A stretch of 64,000 nt of DNA. It comes from Zanthoxylum bungeanum. Its lineage: Eukaryota; Streptophyta; Magnoliopsida; Sapindales; Rutaceae. The stretch is taken from NCBI GenBank assembly GCA_019454045.1, contig SKCR01036778.1, forward strand, positions 186,001 to 250,000, given 5' to 3'. A program made the translations under genes and the position numbers. Shown here one piece after another: positions 34,844 through 47,975 of this stretch (position 1 is the first letter of the stretch; each line of letters opens with the position of its first letter). The notes under the pieces are model-generated. The model worked only from the letters and a program-made list of their open reading frames with translations. It did not search any database and was not told the DNA's origin.

Positions 34844-35625
34844 TAGAGAATCGGCCCCGAAATAATGTCTTGTAATATTATGATTTGTGCTTTAATTAGC
34901 TGTGTCTACTGTGAGTTAAAAGGGGTTTAATCAAAGGCATATTGTTTAGGCTGGGTAATGGTTTGGTGTCTTCCTTCACTCACTACCTTTCTAGAAGGAA
35001 AAACTGTGAAGACACATAGATAATCATCTACTTGTAGCCTATTGTGATGGACTAATTTGGAGGACCCGTTGTTTATTCCTGTCACCAAGCGATAAGAGCC
35101 TAAGAGACTAGGGTACTTAAGAGAGCCTCGCTCCACCCTCCCTCTGGGGAATCTACAACGGGAAATCCATCTAACAATCAGTCACATACCATAACTCGTT
35201 TGCACGTACTGTAAGGTATAAAAAATGTGCGCTCACTTGGTCGCTCGAACCCTTGAGTGGGGAGACCTAGTTGTGGATAATCCTTCGCCAGCGAGAGTCT
35301 TTGTCTACACTCCCGCAAATCCACACGTAGACCGGGATTGTATGACCTATAGCAACTATTTCCTTGTGTTTGTGGGCCATCCTCATTTGGATGCAGTTGG
35401 ACTTCTAGTCAGAAATGCGAACTTGTTGGGCCATTTAAACTGGGACGAGTTCGTATCCTATGACAATTGGGCCAAAAGCTTCTGAAATGTCGATGGGCCA
35501 CTCTATAGAAATTATTATTTTATGTTTGCATTACCTTTCTCTTGTTTTGGGAACATCGTCGTTTGGATCCATTTGGACCATTTGTCATGGGATGTGGCTT
35601 TTTTTGGCCATTAAACTGGGACAAG
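34844..35625 (+). other. Ogre-B leader, part before Copia-3
   Basis: Non-coding. It matches 11950-12755 on the other strand. Toward its end (35380-35625) it carries the leader tandem repeats (AACTGGGACGAGTT and AACTGGGACAAG). Confidence 0.75.
35621..35625 (+). other. Copia-3 target site duplication, left
   Basis: ACAAG, matching 45458-45462. Joining the two flanks restores the Ogre leader phrase AACTGGGACAAGAACTATC. Four T bases (35626-35629) separate this copy from the LTR TGTTGG terminus. Confidence 0.85.
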
Positions 35626-35629
35626 TTTT

Positions 35630-37631
35630 TGTTGGTAAATTCTAAGGTCCCAAGATCAAATCAAGACATGAAATAATGCATGAATACACCAATGAAGATA
35701 GCGGAATACTTACATTGATCGGTTATGTCTTTGAAGACAAATCATGCCCAAAAACGCACTGCCTTGGTAAGCTTACTGCAACCAGTCCATGCTCACTATC
35801 TTGGCAGTTTCGGGTCTCAAAACGAAGCTCCAAACTCCATCGGATGAGTCCCGCCTCATGGTCGAACCTCCCTACCACCTTCGCAAGACTTGAAAGTGTG
35901 CTAGCACTTGATTTCTCACCATGAGAAACCACTCTTGCTTCCCTTATTCACGCCCAATGGTTCAAACCCAGTGAAGAATGGCCCCATTGCCGTGAGAGGA
36001 AGAGAGAATTTGAGAGAGTAAATTGTGTATTAAGTTATTAAAATGATTTACCAAAATCAATTTATATTTATGCCATAATTTTCATTAAATTAATAAAAAA
36101 TTATGACACATAACATGCAATGGCTTAGAGTGTCAAACACTCAAACTCCATGCAATGACATTGAGTGCAATGTACACAATCTACATGCAAAGCATTAGAA
36201 TGACATGTGTCATGTGGGCCCCACACGTTTCCAAATGAAAGTGGGCCCACGTGCACTCACGCGTTCGGGTTCGATATTTCCGAAATACCGAGCTTACGTC
36301 GCGACGTTAATTCAATCGAATAATTGCGGCTACCGAAATTATTATTTACGTCGCTAACGAATTAATTCTAAATTAACTCGTTTGCCCGAATTAAAATCTA
36401 ATTTTAATTCCGCGTCGAAATCTAATTTCGTTTAATATATCGAATATATTAATACATCGATTAATTCCGAATTAATCGTTCTCTCTCTTTAGACGACATT
36501 TTATCCCGGATAAAATATCTCCGTTATTAATCCTAGATTAATTTTCTCTCTCTCTTCTGTATAATCCCAGATTATTCAAGTGCGAGTTGTGCGTCATCGG
36601 TGGATTATCGGGAAGCGACCCATGAGATCCCCGGATAAGTTGGCAGTAAATACGGTCGTCGGAGTATCCGAATCACGTACGTACCAAGTACTACGTTCTA
36701 CCGATTACTAGAGACAAGGTCGACTCCTAGCAAAGCACCAAGTCTTCCCAATTCTCCGGACATATATTCATTAAAGAATATCTAGATCTGTATCAAGCGT
36801 AGTATACAATGTATTGTGCATATCGGCCCAGTATCGGATAGTCACGTGCTAGGGCTGGGGCTGGATAAGTGTCTGCCCCGTCCGAAACACATATCGGATG
36901 TCTGGTAACTAGTCTCTATAATCGGATATTCATGACCTGGTCATAATATCACGATTGGATGCGCATCACTTAAGAGCACTAATACCGTATCCTGCGTGAC
37001 ATCATCTCCATTATGACTGAAGTGATACTTCCGTCTCGACATCACACCCAATACACTACGACTCTCTGATAAACCCAGAAGTGTGTACGCAAAACCGGTT
37101 AAAGCCCTGTACCACCAAGACCAAAGTCTACCGATTATCGCGAGTATTAGCGATGCAAGTCTCAGGTTAAGACTATACACACCTACCTTGATTTCGGCCT
37201 CCCATAGACACATAGTCATAATACCAATGGGATTCCGAGGGGTCTATCCAGAGCGAAGCTGTTTCCCGTACCATCGGTGAAACACGACCTCCTATCGCAC
37301 TTGCATAAGTATCCAATACTTATATATATGAGAACTATGTCGTTGTGCCCTCACACGCGCACAAGTGCAATACTAGCCTATTCCGCATTATCGATGTCCA
37401 GTCTCGATAATACTACGGCTAGGGATATTTAATGATTAATCCTTCGTGGACTGATACTGTCTCATATCATCTCAATCCAGGAACTAATCATAGGGACCTC
37501 TCTTCATTTATATATCTATGGTGATCTAATCACAAATGATGAGAGTGCAATTTCCTTGTTACATAGTTAATTTGCTACAGCAACACAATGATCTGTGCAA
37601 ATAGTGACGCTATGGGTCATATTATCCAACA
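35630..37631 (-). repeat. Copia-3 3' LTR
   Basis: 2002 bp. On the plus strand TGTTGGTAAA to ATCCAACA. Very similar to 43462-45457, with a few indels. The hairpin array is at 36340-36560, where the triloop is CGG on the sense strand in several stems. Confidence 0.93.
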
Positions 37632-37645
37632 ATCTCCCACTTGGC
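37632..37645 (-). other. Copia-3 polypurine tract
   Basis: Plus strand ATCTCCCACTTGGC, the reverse complement of the Copia-1 tract, next to the LTR end. Confidence 0.85.
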
Positions 37646-40640
37646 ACGTAGCGAGTCACTCAAGTGTCCTACACCCCGAACTATGTAAGGTTCGCTCAAA
37701 TTGCTGAGGAAAGGTTTTCGTCAGCGGATTTGTTCGATTATCGTTTGACGCGATTTATACGATCATCACATCGCCACGATGTATGATCCGAACGAATCAG
37801 ATGATATAGAAGTATATATCTGGATCGTCGATGAGACCTTTAATTTCTTTAGCCTTGTGCTGACGCCTAGCTCAGCTGCTAACAGAACTATATCTAATCT
37901 AATTAGATTTATTATCGACCCAAATGGCTTCTATTGCTGCCTCAGCTGCAGCAATAATCCGCATTATTGTGTTTATTCGGCAACAGTTATCTTGCTCGGA
38001 AGATTTCCAGCTCACTGTCCCGTTATTCAAACTTTATAGTACCGCAGTATTTAATCGTTTGGAAACTTGCTGCAGTGATCCCAGTCACTTCAAGTTCTCC
38101 TTCTCCATAGTAAAGATAACATCTTTAGTTCTCAGAGATACTAACAGATGTTCTTAACTTCAATCCAGTGACTATCACTTGGATTGACCCGATTGTGACT
38201 CCATATGCTCGAAGCGTATGAGACACCAATACAAGTACATTTTAAATGTACAATTTCCCAGAGAGTGTTAACAACTCCAAATCTATCCCAGTAGATCTTT
38301 ATTCCTTGAATAAAGGTTGTTACTCCCCAGAATTCTACGGAGAATTTCTATGAAAGAATATCTATGAAAGCCAAGCTTTCACCAATTGCTATATGGGAAT
38401 TTAACTGTCAGTGCGCTCCCACTACACCTCCTTATATACACAAGAATTATTTCGTTTTGAGTCAAATCATAAACCATTATGATTATTTCAAAACGACAGT
38501 TCCAAGAACCTTATGCTTGCATCAATCCAAACATGGATCGAATAACCCGCAAACCTGGTTTGTCGGTTATACAAAATCGTCAGGATGTTGTAAACATCCT
38601 CCAAAAGGTTTCCTTTTCAGGAAAGCGATTTTGATTTATAACTGACATATTTCATAAATGAAATATATAGTTATTTTCAAGCATCTTCAAAATGGATTTA
38701 CCATGGCAACAGGTAAAAGGTTGAACCGTTATTAACACAATGTTGATAACGATACCTTTCCGTCAAAAGCCTAGCTTTGTACGTTGGTATGTTGCCATCC
38801 ATGTATGTCTTCCTTGAAGACGTTAAATGTACCATAGGCACAATGCCTTGTGGTACAACAACTAGTATCCAAAATAGTTGTTATACATGGAATCCATTTC
38901 GGATTCATGGCACTTTGCCATAACATGGAGTCGATACCTCGTATCACTTCCTCAAACGTAGTCGGATGGTACACCTCCATAAGATTGACATCTTTATGAG
39001 GTTAGATCAGAAACCCATACCCTAGGTTGTTTTCTGACTCTATCCGATCTACTAGTTCTTGTGTATTTGAAGATTAATGGTATAGTTTCATCATAGATGA
39101 ACTATTTGTGTTCCATTAAGGACTTCGTGCCTTGAACAGTATTACTCCGATTTTCATCGAGTATCACTATCCTCCCACTGACCACTGCATATCGGTATTC
39201 CTCTCAGGAAAACCGCATGGTGAGCAACAATTACATTGTTCTCATGTGGATTATAAGTACTATACTTAAGGTTTCCCTTAGGATAACCTATATTGGCACT
39301 TATCCAATTTGGGTCCTTAGTTTGGTATCATCCAAACGTTATGCCTGGCATACCCAAATTATCAGGAATGAGAAACCTCGTTTCTTCCCTGTTCATATCC
39401 TATATGATATCTGTCAAACAGATTTATATGGAACCTTATTCTAAATAAGTTTTGCACTGTTAATACATATCCTGTTGAAGGAATAGTAGCTCAGAGCGAC
39501 TCGTGATAAACCTTATCATGTCCAACAAAATTCGGTTTTAGTTCGGACACACCGTCTAACTGACGTGTCTCGGGAGGAGTCCTCACATGAAAGAACACCG
39601 TACTCTTTCATTTATATATGAAACTTACTGCTTAAGTATTTTCCATTTCGGTCTTACCGTGGCGGAATAACACTATAGCCGATCTGTTTGTTTTCTTCGT
39701 GTCGAAACTTCAAAAGTTTCCGATCTGTGTTCTTCAAAAGAAACACATAACCACAACGTGATGCTACATCCGTTAAGGTCACGAAATATTCATGTTCACA
39801 TCTAGCCTAGCTAGATATGGGCCCACTTAATTCACCATGAATAGGGCTAACAGATCGGTGGCCCTTTTACTATTACCAAGTAAATAGTATTTTAGGTATC
39901 TTACCTAATAAACTAGATTCGTAGACCTTATTTGAATAGTCAAATCAGTCCTAGTACCCACTCTTCAAAAGTGTGGATATACGAGTCTTGTTTAATTGTG
40001 TCCCAGACAACAATGCCACAAATAAGTCTCTATTGATCAAATCAATTTGAGCTATTTATTTGTCATTTTATATGTTTGAGATTTATTTTATATTCAAAAT
40101 ATAAATTCTGTTATTTACATCCAATGTATTTATCTCAGTATCATCTTTATATAATGAAACACTTTAGTGTTCTAGAATATAAAGGTTTTATCCGCATGGA
40201 TTAAACACTGATATAGAGATAATGTCTCTAGTCAAACTAGTTACATTATAACATTTCCTAATTTAAGTACATACCCAAAGGGTAGTTCCTAAACTTAGGT
40301 ATCTACGGTCGAAACAGCGACTTTCGTCCCGTTTCCAATTCGCAGAGAAATCTCGGCTTGAAGCCAGTATCCAGCTCACAGCGGATTCTGAACGTCAATA
40401 CATATATATATTATGTACCACACTAAGTATTTAAAATCCAATTTCAATACTAGTAGTAAACATAACTTTGACAAATATTTTTAAAGTTAGAGCCTCGCCC
40501 TATCTTTAATTCCTTCGTGTCTTCCATATCCAAATGGTAGTCACTTTGGGATATGTCAATTATCTTTTCAATATTTCACAAACCTTTGGCCAAGCCTTGG
40601 GTTTTAGAATATCGAAATGATATGCACCTTGTGCTACATG
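37646..40640 (-). pseudogene. Copia-3 pol remnant
   Basis: Minus strand, domain order as in Copia-1. RNase H end about 37646-37960; RT about 38000-38990, where 38771-38980 still reads P-T-T-F-E-E-V-I-R-G-I-D-S; integrase C-terminal part about 39100-39530; integrase core about 39555-40020 with readable F-V-T-L-T-D-x-A-S-R and G-Y-V-F-L-L-K-N motifs; pre-integrase about 40020-40330. The protease D-T-G again reads N-T-stop (stop at 40423-40425) as in Copia-1. The RT frameshift after M-D-S-M-Y-N-N (near 38880-38895) is also the same. Not functional. Confidence 0.88.
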
Positions 40641-43447
40641 CCCAATTGCAAACTTTGACTTTTCTCCACTAGAATAGTCAATTAATTGCAACTTTAATAC
40701 TTTTAAATCTAAAGATAGATTTATTATAAGTATATTAATTAAGCACTAAAGTCATCATCACATAAATCTTCCAAAGACTTTATGCTCTACTATTTGCTTA
40801 ATAATGGGCTTAGTCATAATAAGTTATTTTATCAAATAAATTAACCTATTATTAATTCCCAATTGAAAATTAAATCATTTAAAGCATTTAATAATCCATG
40901 ATTATATATTTTAAATATTCAACTTTTCAATTCTTTCTTGATTTCAATAGTCCAACTATTTAATCAATTTAATAAGGTACTATTTATTATAATGATTACA
41001 ATAATCCAATTATTAATCAACTATAATTTTAATATTGATTACTATAATCTAATTATAAAATCAACTATCATTTTATTCAATTATATTGATTACTATAATC
41101 CAATTATAAAATCAACTATATATTGAATGAGTTTGTATATAGTCCAACTATATATATATTTAAAAAACAACATAAAATATTAGTCCAACTAATACTTTTG
41201 ATTAATATGACGAGTAAAAAAATGAGCGCGCGTTTAGCGAGTATTCGAACGAATGTTGCAAATTCAATACTTGCCTCCCACTATTTTTCGTCGAGCCTCT
41301 AACCCTCTGTCGAGTACTCGGGAAACCGTGTTTCCTAGTGGGCTAGGATCCCGTTAAATATCACACAATCTTGACTTTGGCCAACAAATTGTATGATAAT
41401 TAACTAGGTAGATCTCGAAGATCAATTGGATCTCATCCAACTCCTAGATCCAGTAGGTGGACATCCAAGTCCCAAACATATATCTTATATATGCCTATAC
41501 ATCGAATGTATACCCTAACCTTTTTCCTCTGAATCAACTAGGCCTTGGCTTTGGCACAACAAACCTAGTGATCCCAGTCAAGCGCGGACCCATTGACATG
41601 GAAGCTTCGTAATCAATGTCAATGGACAAGAAGTGGTCTTGACTTTGGCCAACAAACCACAACTTGGACACGACACCGATATGGAACAAAGCCTCGTGAT
41701 TAAAACACATCTTTGACGGACAAGGGCTTGACTTTGGCCAACAACCCCTGCCAATCTCGGATCTTGAGTAAGAATCACTCAATGGAAGGAAAATAAACGC
41801 TTGATATTTAACGAGGGTTTTTCGCGTGCAAATTGGCTACCAATTTAATTATCTTTGTTAAGGTCTCATCATCATACACCCTTAAACATGCATTCTAAAT
41901 ACATAATAAAGCGAGTATGAAATAAAATAATAATGATATGCGGATGGATACTTAACACATTGATCCTAGATCAAATCTCTCCCTTTCTCACTCAAGCTAG
42001 CACTTGTACTACTTCTACCCGTTACACTACACTTCTAAAGAAACCTCATATACATAGAGGGGAATAGGTGAGAAGAGAATACAAAGAGAAAGAAGGTGAT
42101 AAGGCTGGACACGCAGGTCCAATTTAATAAATCGAATTTATTACAACAATTTCTAAAATTGCCCACCCACTAATATCCATCCGATATACATTATTCATTC
42201 AACACAACCACGTATTCACACACATAAGCATGCTATCAATCAATCTAATCAAATTAATTAATCTGATAATTAAGTGATCATCCAATGTTCAAACAACGAT
42301 TTGATTTTGTTCGAGTCAAACTCGTTTTTGCGAATAAGTACTTAAAGTACGAATTCATGAATTAAATTAAACTACATCATTAAATCTAATTTAACATGTA
42401 TTTAATACTAATTCACTATTCAATTCCAAATTAAATATTACACTTTTATTTAATAAACCTTTTACGATTTAAATTCCAAATCTAATCGTAACGCGTCTCA
42501 AAGACCGATTAACGTCCAACGTCAATTCAATTAAAGTCCAATGGGCTTTTGATTGATTTCTTAAGGCGTGGACTTTTGGTCAACTCGGGTCAAACCGATA
42601 ACCAAAGTCCAATCCGGGATTTACCCCATAAGCCCATAAATCAATCTTGGCCCATTAGGCCCAATTGAACTTTAAAGGTTCATTAAGTCGCATTTGGGCT
42701 TTATGGTCAAGGTTTTGGGCCCAATTGGATCCAATCCATTTGGCTAAACCAAACTTGATAAATCAAGCCCAATAGGCCCAAATACAACATTTAAACCAAT
42801 TTCCAAATTAGGCCCAATAATTAAATCAAAAAATCCAATTTTCCCAATTTAATTACCAAAGTGTATTACATGATCAATCAACTAAATCAACATTTCTAAA
42901 ACACCATATTAGTCCAATTAATCATGCTTGATTCATTATCATATGTCCAACACACAAATTGAAAAATCAAACCCATAACATGCTTCAATGCTCTCGGCCA
43001 AGGAAGGTTATTTTGTCCGATTTTAATTTAATAAATCCGATTAATTACACAATCGACAACGTATACATCCCGAATGATTTCATACACATCCAATGTTCAT
43101 AAAATCAAAATTACCAAGACATTAATAGGGCATATACATTCGGCCAACTAAGGAATTTGGGGATTTTTTTCAATTCAAAATTCAATCAATTGATTCAAAT
43201 TAACATCAACCTATTCATTCTAACTCATCAATGAATTAAAATGAAAAAATTCCAAGAATCCAAAATCCTACACATTCGGCAACATGAATAAATTGGGGAA
43301 ATTATTCCAAATCATTTTCAAAATTGTGGTCCAACCAAAATGCAATTAAACATGTTATAAGCATACTTAAACAATCAATTTATTCAAATCATGCTCAACA
43401 AACATTTACCCAAATTTTAACCCTAAAATTTCATGCTTGCAACATTA
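40641..43447 (-). other. Copia-3 leader, non-coding
   Basis: Mirror of the Copia-1 leader. The hairpins now show CCA loops on the plus strand (sense TGG), for example ATTAGT-CCA-ACTAAT near 41180-41196 and AATAGT-CCA-ACTATT near 40946-40962. I find no gag. Confidence 0.75.
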
Positions 43448-43460
43448 GCTCTTGATGCCA
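43448..43460 (-). other. Copia-3 primer-binding site, degenerate
   Basis: The minus strand reads TGGCATCAAGAGC, a changed form of TGGTATCAGAGC. It lies one base from the LTR. Confidence 0.8.
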
Positions 43461-43461
43461 T

Positions 43462-45457
43462 TGTTGGTAAATTCTAAGGTCCCAAGATCAAACAAGACAT
43501 GAAAATCATGCGTGAATACACCAACGAAGATAGCGGAATACTACATTGATCGGTTATGTCGATTTGAAGACAAATCATGCCCAAAAACGCACTGCCTTGG
43601 TAAGCTTACTGCAACCAGTCCATGCTCACTGTCTTGGCAGTTTTGGTCTCAAAACGAAGCTCCAAACTCCATCGGATGAGTCCCGCCTCATGGTCGAACC
43701 TCCCTACCACCTTCGCAAGACTTGTAAGTGTGCTAGCACTTGATTTCTCACCATGAAAACCACTCTTGCTTCCCTTATTCACGCCCAAACTGGTTCAAAA
43801 CCAGTAAGAATGGCCACCATTGCCGTGAGAGAAGAGAGAATTTGAGAGAGATAAATTGTGTATTAATTATTAAAATGATTTACCAAAATCAATTTATATT
43901 TATGCCATAATTTTCATTAAATTAATAATAAAATTATGACACATAACATGCAATGGCTTAGAGTGTCAAACACTCAAACTCCATGCAATGACATTGAGTG
44001 CAATGTACACATTTACATGCAAAGCATTAGAATGACATGTGTCATGTGGGCCCCACACGTTTCCAAATGAAAGTGGGCCCACGTGCACTCACGCGTTCGG
44101 GTTCGATATTTCCGAAATACCGAGCTTACGTCGCGACGTTAATTCAATCGAATAATTGCGGCTACCGAAATTATTATTTACGTCGCTAACGAATTAATTC
44201 TAAATTAACTCGTTTGCCCGAATTAAAATCTAATTTTAATTCCGCGTCGAAATCTAATTTCGTTTAATATATCGAATATATTAATACATCGATTAATTCC
44301 GAATTAATCGTTCTCTCTCTTTAGACGACATTTTATCCCGGATAAAATATCTCCGTTATTAATCCTAGATTAATTTTCTCTCTCTTCTGTATAATCCCAG
44401 ATTATTCAAGAGTGCGAGTTGTGCGTCATCGGTGGATTATCGGGAAGCGACCCATGAGATCCCCGGATAAGTTGGCAGTAAATACGGTCGTCGGAGTATC
44501 CGAATCACGTACGTACCAAGTACTACGTTCTACCGATTTACGAGACAAGGTCGACTCCTAGCAAAGCACCAAGTCTCCCAATTCTCCGGACATATCCATT
44601 AAAGAATATTAGATCTGTATCAAGCGTAGTATACAATGTATTGTGCATATCGGCCAGTATCGGATAGTCACGTGCTAGGGCTGGGGCTGGATAAGTGTCT
44701 GCCCCGTCCGAAACACATATCGGATGTCTGGTAACTAGTCTCTATAATCGGATATTCATGACCTGGTCATAATATCACGATTGGATGCGCATCACTTAAG
44801 AGCACTAATACCGTATCCTGCGTGACATCATCTCCAATATGACTGAGTGATACTTCCGTCTCGACATCACACCCAATACACTACGACTCTCTGATAAACC
44901 CAGAAGTGGTGTACGCAAAACCGGTTAAAGCCCTGTACCACAAGACCAAAGTCTATCGATTATCGTAAGTATTAGCGATGCAAGTCTCAGGTTAAGACTA
45001 TACACACCTACCTTGATTTCGGCCTCCCATAGACACATAGTCATAATACCAATGGGATTCCGAGGGGTCTATCCAGAGCGAAGCTGTTTCCCGTACCATC
45101 GGTGAAACACGACCTCCTATCGCACTTGCATAAGTATCCAATACTTATATATATGAGAACTATGTCGTTGTGCCCTCACAACGCGCACAAGTGCAATACT
45201 AGCCTATTCCGCATTATCGATGTCCAGTCTCGATAATACTACGGCTAGGGATATTTAATGATTAATCCTTCGTGGACTGATACTGTCTCATATCATCTCA
45301 ATCCAGGAACTAATCATAGGGACCTCTCTTCATTTATATATCTATGGTGATCTAATCACAAATGACGAGAGTGCAATTTCCTTGTTACATAGTTAATTTG
45401 CTACAGCAACACAATGATCTGTGCAAATAGTGACGCTATGGGTCATATTATCCAACA
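43462..45457 (-). repeat. Copia-3 5' LTR
   Basis: 1996 bp, partner of 35630-37631. Differences are mostly short indels (for example the CT run before the TCTGTATAATCCC phrase). Confidence 0.93.
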
Positions 45458-45813
45458 ACAAGAACTATCTTATGACGATTGGGCCAAGGCTTCTAAATAT
45501 GATGGGCCATTTTGTGCTTGTGTTCGAACATTACCATTTGGATTTAGTTGGACTCCTTGCCATATTGTGAACTCTTGGGCCTTTAAACTGGGACGGGTTC
45601 ACTCCTATGACATTGGCCCAAAAGCTTCTAAAATGATAATGGGCCGATTTATTTGAAAATTTTAATTGATTTAGTATGTTCTATATGTTACATGCATCTC
45701 ATGCACCTCATACATACATACATCATGTTAACACCCTCTATGTTTGTAAACGACATCAAAGATTCCTGTTGGGTTAGGGAAGAGAGAAGACTCACTAAAA
45801 GCCGGTAACAGAT
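45458..45813 (+). other. Copia-3 right TSD and Ogre-B leader, part after Copia-3
   Basis: Starts with ACAAG (45458-45462), then resumes the leader repeats (CGATTGGGCCAAGGCTTCTAA, AACTGGGACGGG) up to about 45655, then an AT-rich stretch before the gag start. Confidence 0.85.
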
Positions 45814-47136
45814 ATGAGTACATCCGATAATGGGTATCAATCCCGGATAGATCATTTGGAGAATGGTTTCGCCAAGATTACTGAACAATTGCAAGCCTTG
45901 ACTACTACTGCCATGACAAATATGCTGTGCCCCGTGCTGGGGAAACTCTGGAATGTAAGACGTGAGGAGCCTCCGAATGGGTTGGGGGATGACATCCCCG
46001 CTTTGGATGATGATATGGCTCATTATGCCACTGGGAGAACAGTTGGGTCTCAGGCCGAATTACAGAAACTCCGTGACCAGGTAGAGTCTGTTACCCGTAA
46101 GATGAAGGGTAAGGATGAAGACTTACTAGACTATGAGGCGATGACCTTTGAGGAACAGTTGCCTGCTCAGTTCAGAATGCCCGACATGGCCAAATTTAAC
46201 GGGAATGGGGATCCGAGGGTACATCTCCGTCAGTATGTTTCAGTTATGAGTTCAGTGGGTTTATCCAAGCGCCAGGTCCAGAAAATGTTCGGGATGTCGC
46301 TCGAGAGGGCACCCGTAGTGTGGTATCACAGCCTTGAGAAAAAATTTAAAGAAGATTGGAAGGAATTGGCAGATGCATTTCTAAAATAGTATGTTACGGA
46401 CTTGGAGATTTATTTGTCACTCCGAGATTTGGAGAACACTAAGCAGAAGCCGGAGGAAAGCTTCAAGGAGTATGTAGACCGCTGGAGATGTCAACTTTTG
46501 AAAATACAGACTCGGCCTTCTGAGAAGGACCAGATTAAGATGATTATCAAGGGTACTAAGCCCTCAATTTATGGCAAGCTGAGGAGGATGACCTCCATGA
46601 TTGTGGATTTCCGACAGTTGAGAGAAACTGTTATGGATATTGAAGAAGAGGAGGCTGAAAACAGAAAGTTTTATGGCCAGAATAAAAGAACTTTTGGGGG
46701 GCATTCTGAGACCAAGCCCACTACGGCCGAGGTCGCTACCGTCAGAAATAGACGATTCTCCATTCTTGGTAGACCTATGTCAAAGGTGCTTGAGAAGTTG
46801 AAAAGACAAGGACTCTTGAAGCCTTTAGACCCTAGACCAATCCCAAACCCTGTGCCACACTACTTTGACCTGAACCAATATTGCCACTTCCACCAACAAA
46901 AAGGCCATGACACTGACAACTGCCTCCGCCTTAGGCATGAAATCCAAAACCTCATCGATGCTCAAAAAATACCCGACCCAGAGAAAGAACAACCCAACAC
47001 ACACAGAAACCCTCTACCAAACTACCACTTTGTTCCACCACCCACCTACATGATCAACTCTGGCCTACCCGAAACCTTTGTCCTCCAAACCCTCAACTAC
47101 CAAGCTTCTTACATGGATGACAGCGAAGAACCATAG
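45814..47136 (+). pseudogene. Ogre-B gag, one nonsense codon
   Basis: One frame of 441 codons from ATG (M-S-T-S-D-N) to TAG at 47134-47136, interrupted only by TAG at 46387-46389, where Ogre-A has CAG (glutamine). Residues about 1-95: charged, likely coiled coil; about 120-260: Gypsy gag domain (M-P-D-M-A-K-F-N-G-N-G-D-P, V-V-W-Y-H-S-L-E-K, E-Y-V-D-R-W-R); about 270-300: acidic helix; about 355-370: C-x2-H-x4-H-x4-C, with His where the second Cys of a classical knuckle stands. Gag packages the element RNA. A single stop could be read through or this copy may be dead. No protease follows. Confidence 0.92.
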
Positions 47137-47418
47137 GCCAAGGAAGAAGGCAGTGCTGTGGATGATGGAGTTGTTCCTCCTAGTCTATTTGATCCAGCAT
47201 TTTTAAATAAAGACATTGATTTTGTTTGCTTGTTCGAACTTTTTTTTCTCAACGATAATAAAGACGTTCATTTCCTTTACTTGCCGAAGCCTCTTCCTGC
47301 AACATGAGTATATTTGACAAAAGCATTAAACCTTGGTACTATGATACTCATCGATATTTAGAACACGGGGAATCTTCGAAAGAACCAAGCAGAAAAGATA
47401 AGATAGCCATTCAAAAAG
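47137..47418 (+). other. Ogre-B post-gag linker across the pol deletion
   Basis: Short stretch joining gag to the integrase tail; it contains no protease, RT or integrase core. Ogre-A has the same linker (10031-10301 on the other strand), so the deletion predates both copies. Confidence 0.8.
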
Positions 47419-47511
47419 TGGGAAATATGGGCAGTGAGACTGTCAGATTTGGAAGGGAACGAGTTCACCAGGCCGATCAATGTTGACAGATTGAAGCTGT
47501 ACTTTGCCTAA
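47419..47511 (+). pseudogene. Ogre-B integrase C-terminal remnant
   Basis: 31 codons including the stop (W-E-I-W-A-V-R-L-S-D-L-E-G-N-E then F-T-R-P-I-N-V-D-R-L-K-L-Y), the extreme end of a Gypsy integrase. It has no start codon of its own. It may persist because it overlaps RNA sequence needed for replication, but that is inference. Confidence 0.78.
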
Positions 47512-47699
47512 GGAATGGAAGAATGGTCACCAGAGGAATTGGCAGAAGACCTAACCCAATGGGATAGAAAATTCACTCATACATGCATGCATACACGTAA
47601 CCTATTTTGCATTCTTTTTTATGTTTGTTTTGTTCTGTATTCACAGGTTTCAAAGAAGAAAAGAGAAAGCGGCAAGCCAACTAGAATCAGCAACATATG

Positions 47700-47975
47700 A
47701 GTAGTAGTTTCGGGGATGAATCCCAGGGTTGAGGCCCATATCAGTTTCAGTCTTGGGGATGAGTCCCAGGGGCGAGGCCCATGTTAGTATCAGTTTGAGG
47801 CGAGGCCCACATCAATCTGGGGGCGAGGCCCACACCCTTATCAGAATCAGTTTTGCTGGGTATGGCACTCCGGGTATGGAGACACATCAGTATCAGTTTT
47901 GCCGGGTACGGCACTCTGGGGGCGAGGCCCACATCATTATCAGAATCAATTTTGCCGGGTATGGCACTCTGGGAA
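47700..47975 (+). repeat. Ogre-B 3' repeats with GGCGAGGCCCA motif
   Basis: Imperfect repeats of GGCGAGGCCCACATC and TTTTGCCGGGTATGGCACTC, five or six partial copies of mixed length. Confidence 0.8.

Larger units (their letters stand above)
35626..45457 (-). mobile_element. Copia-3: Copia element on the minus strand, nested in Ogre-B
   Basis: Two LTRs (35630-37631 and 43462-45457), minus-strand polypurine tract, decayed pol, leader and primer site. It resembles Copia-1 throughout but keeps about 420 bp of integrase core that Copia-1 has lost. Target duplication ACAAG. It is the last insertion in its stack. Confidence 0.93.
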
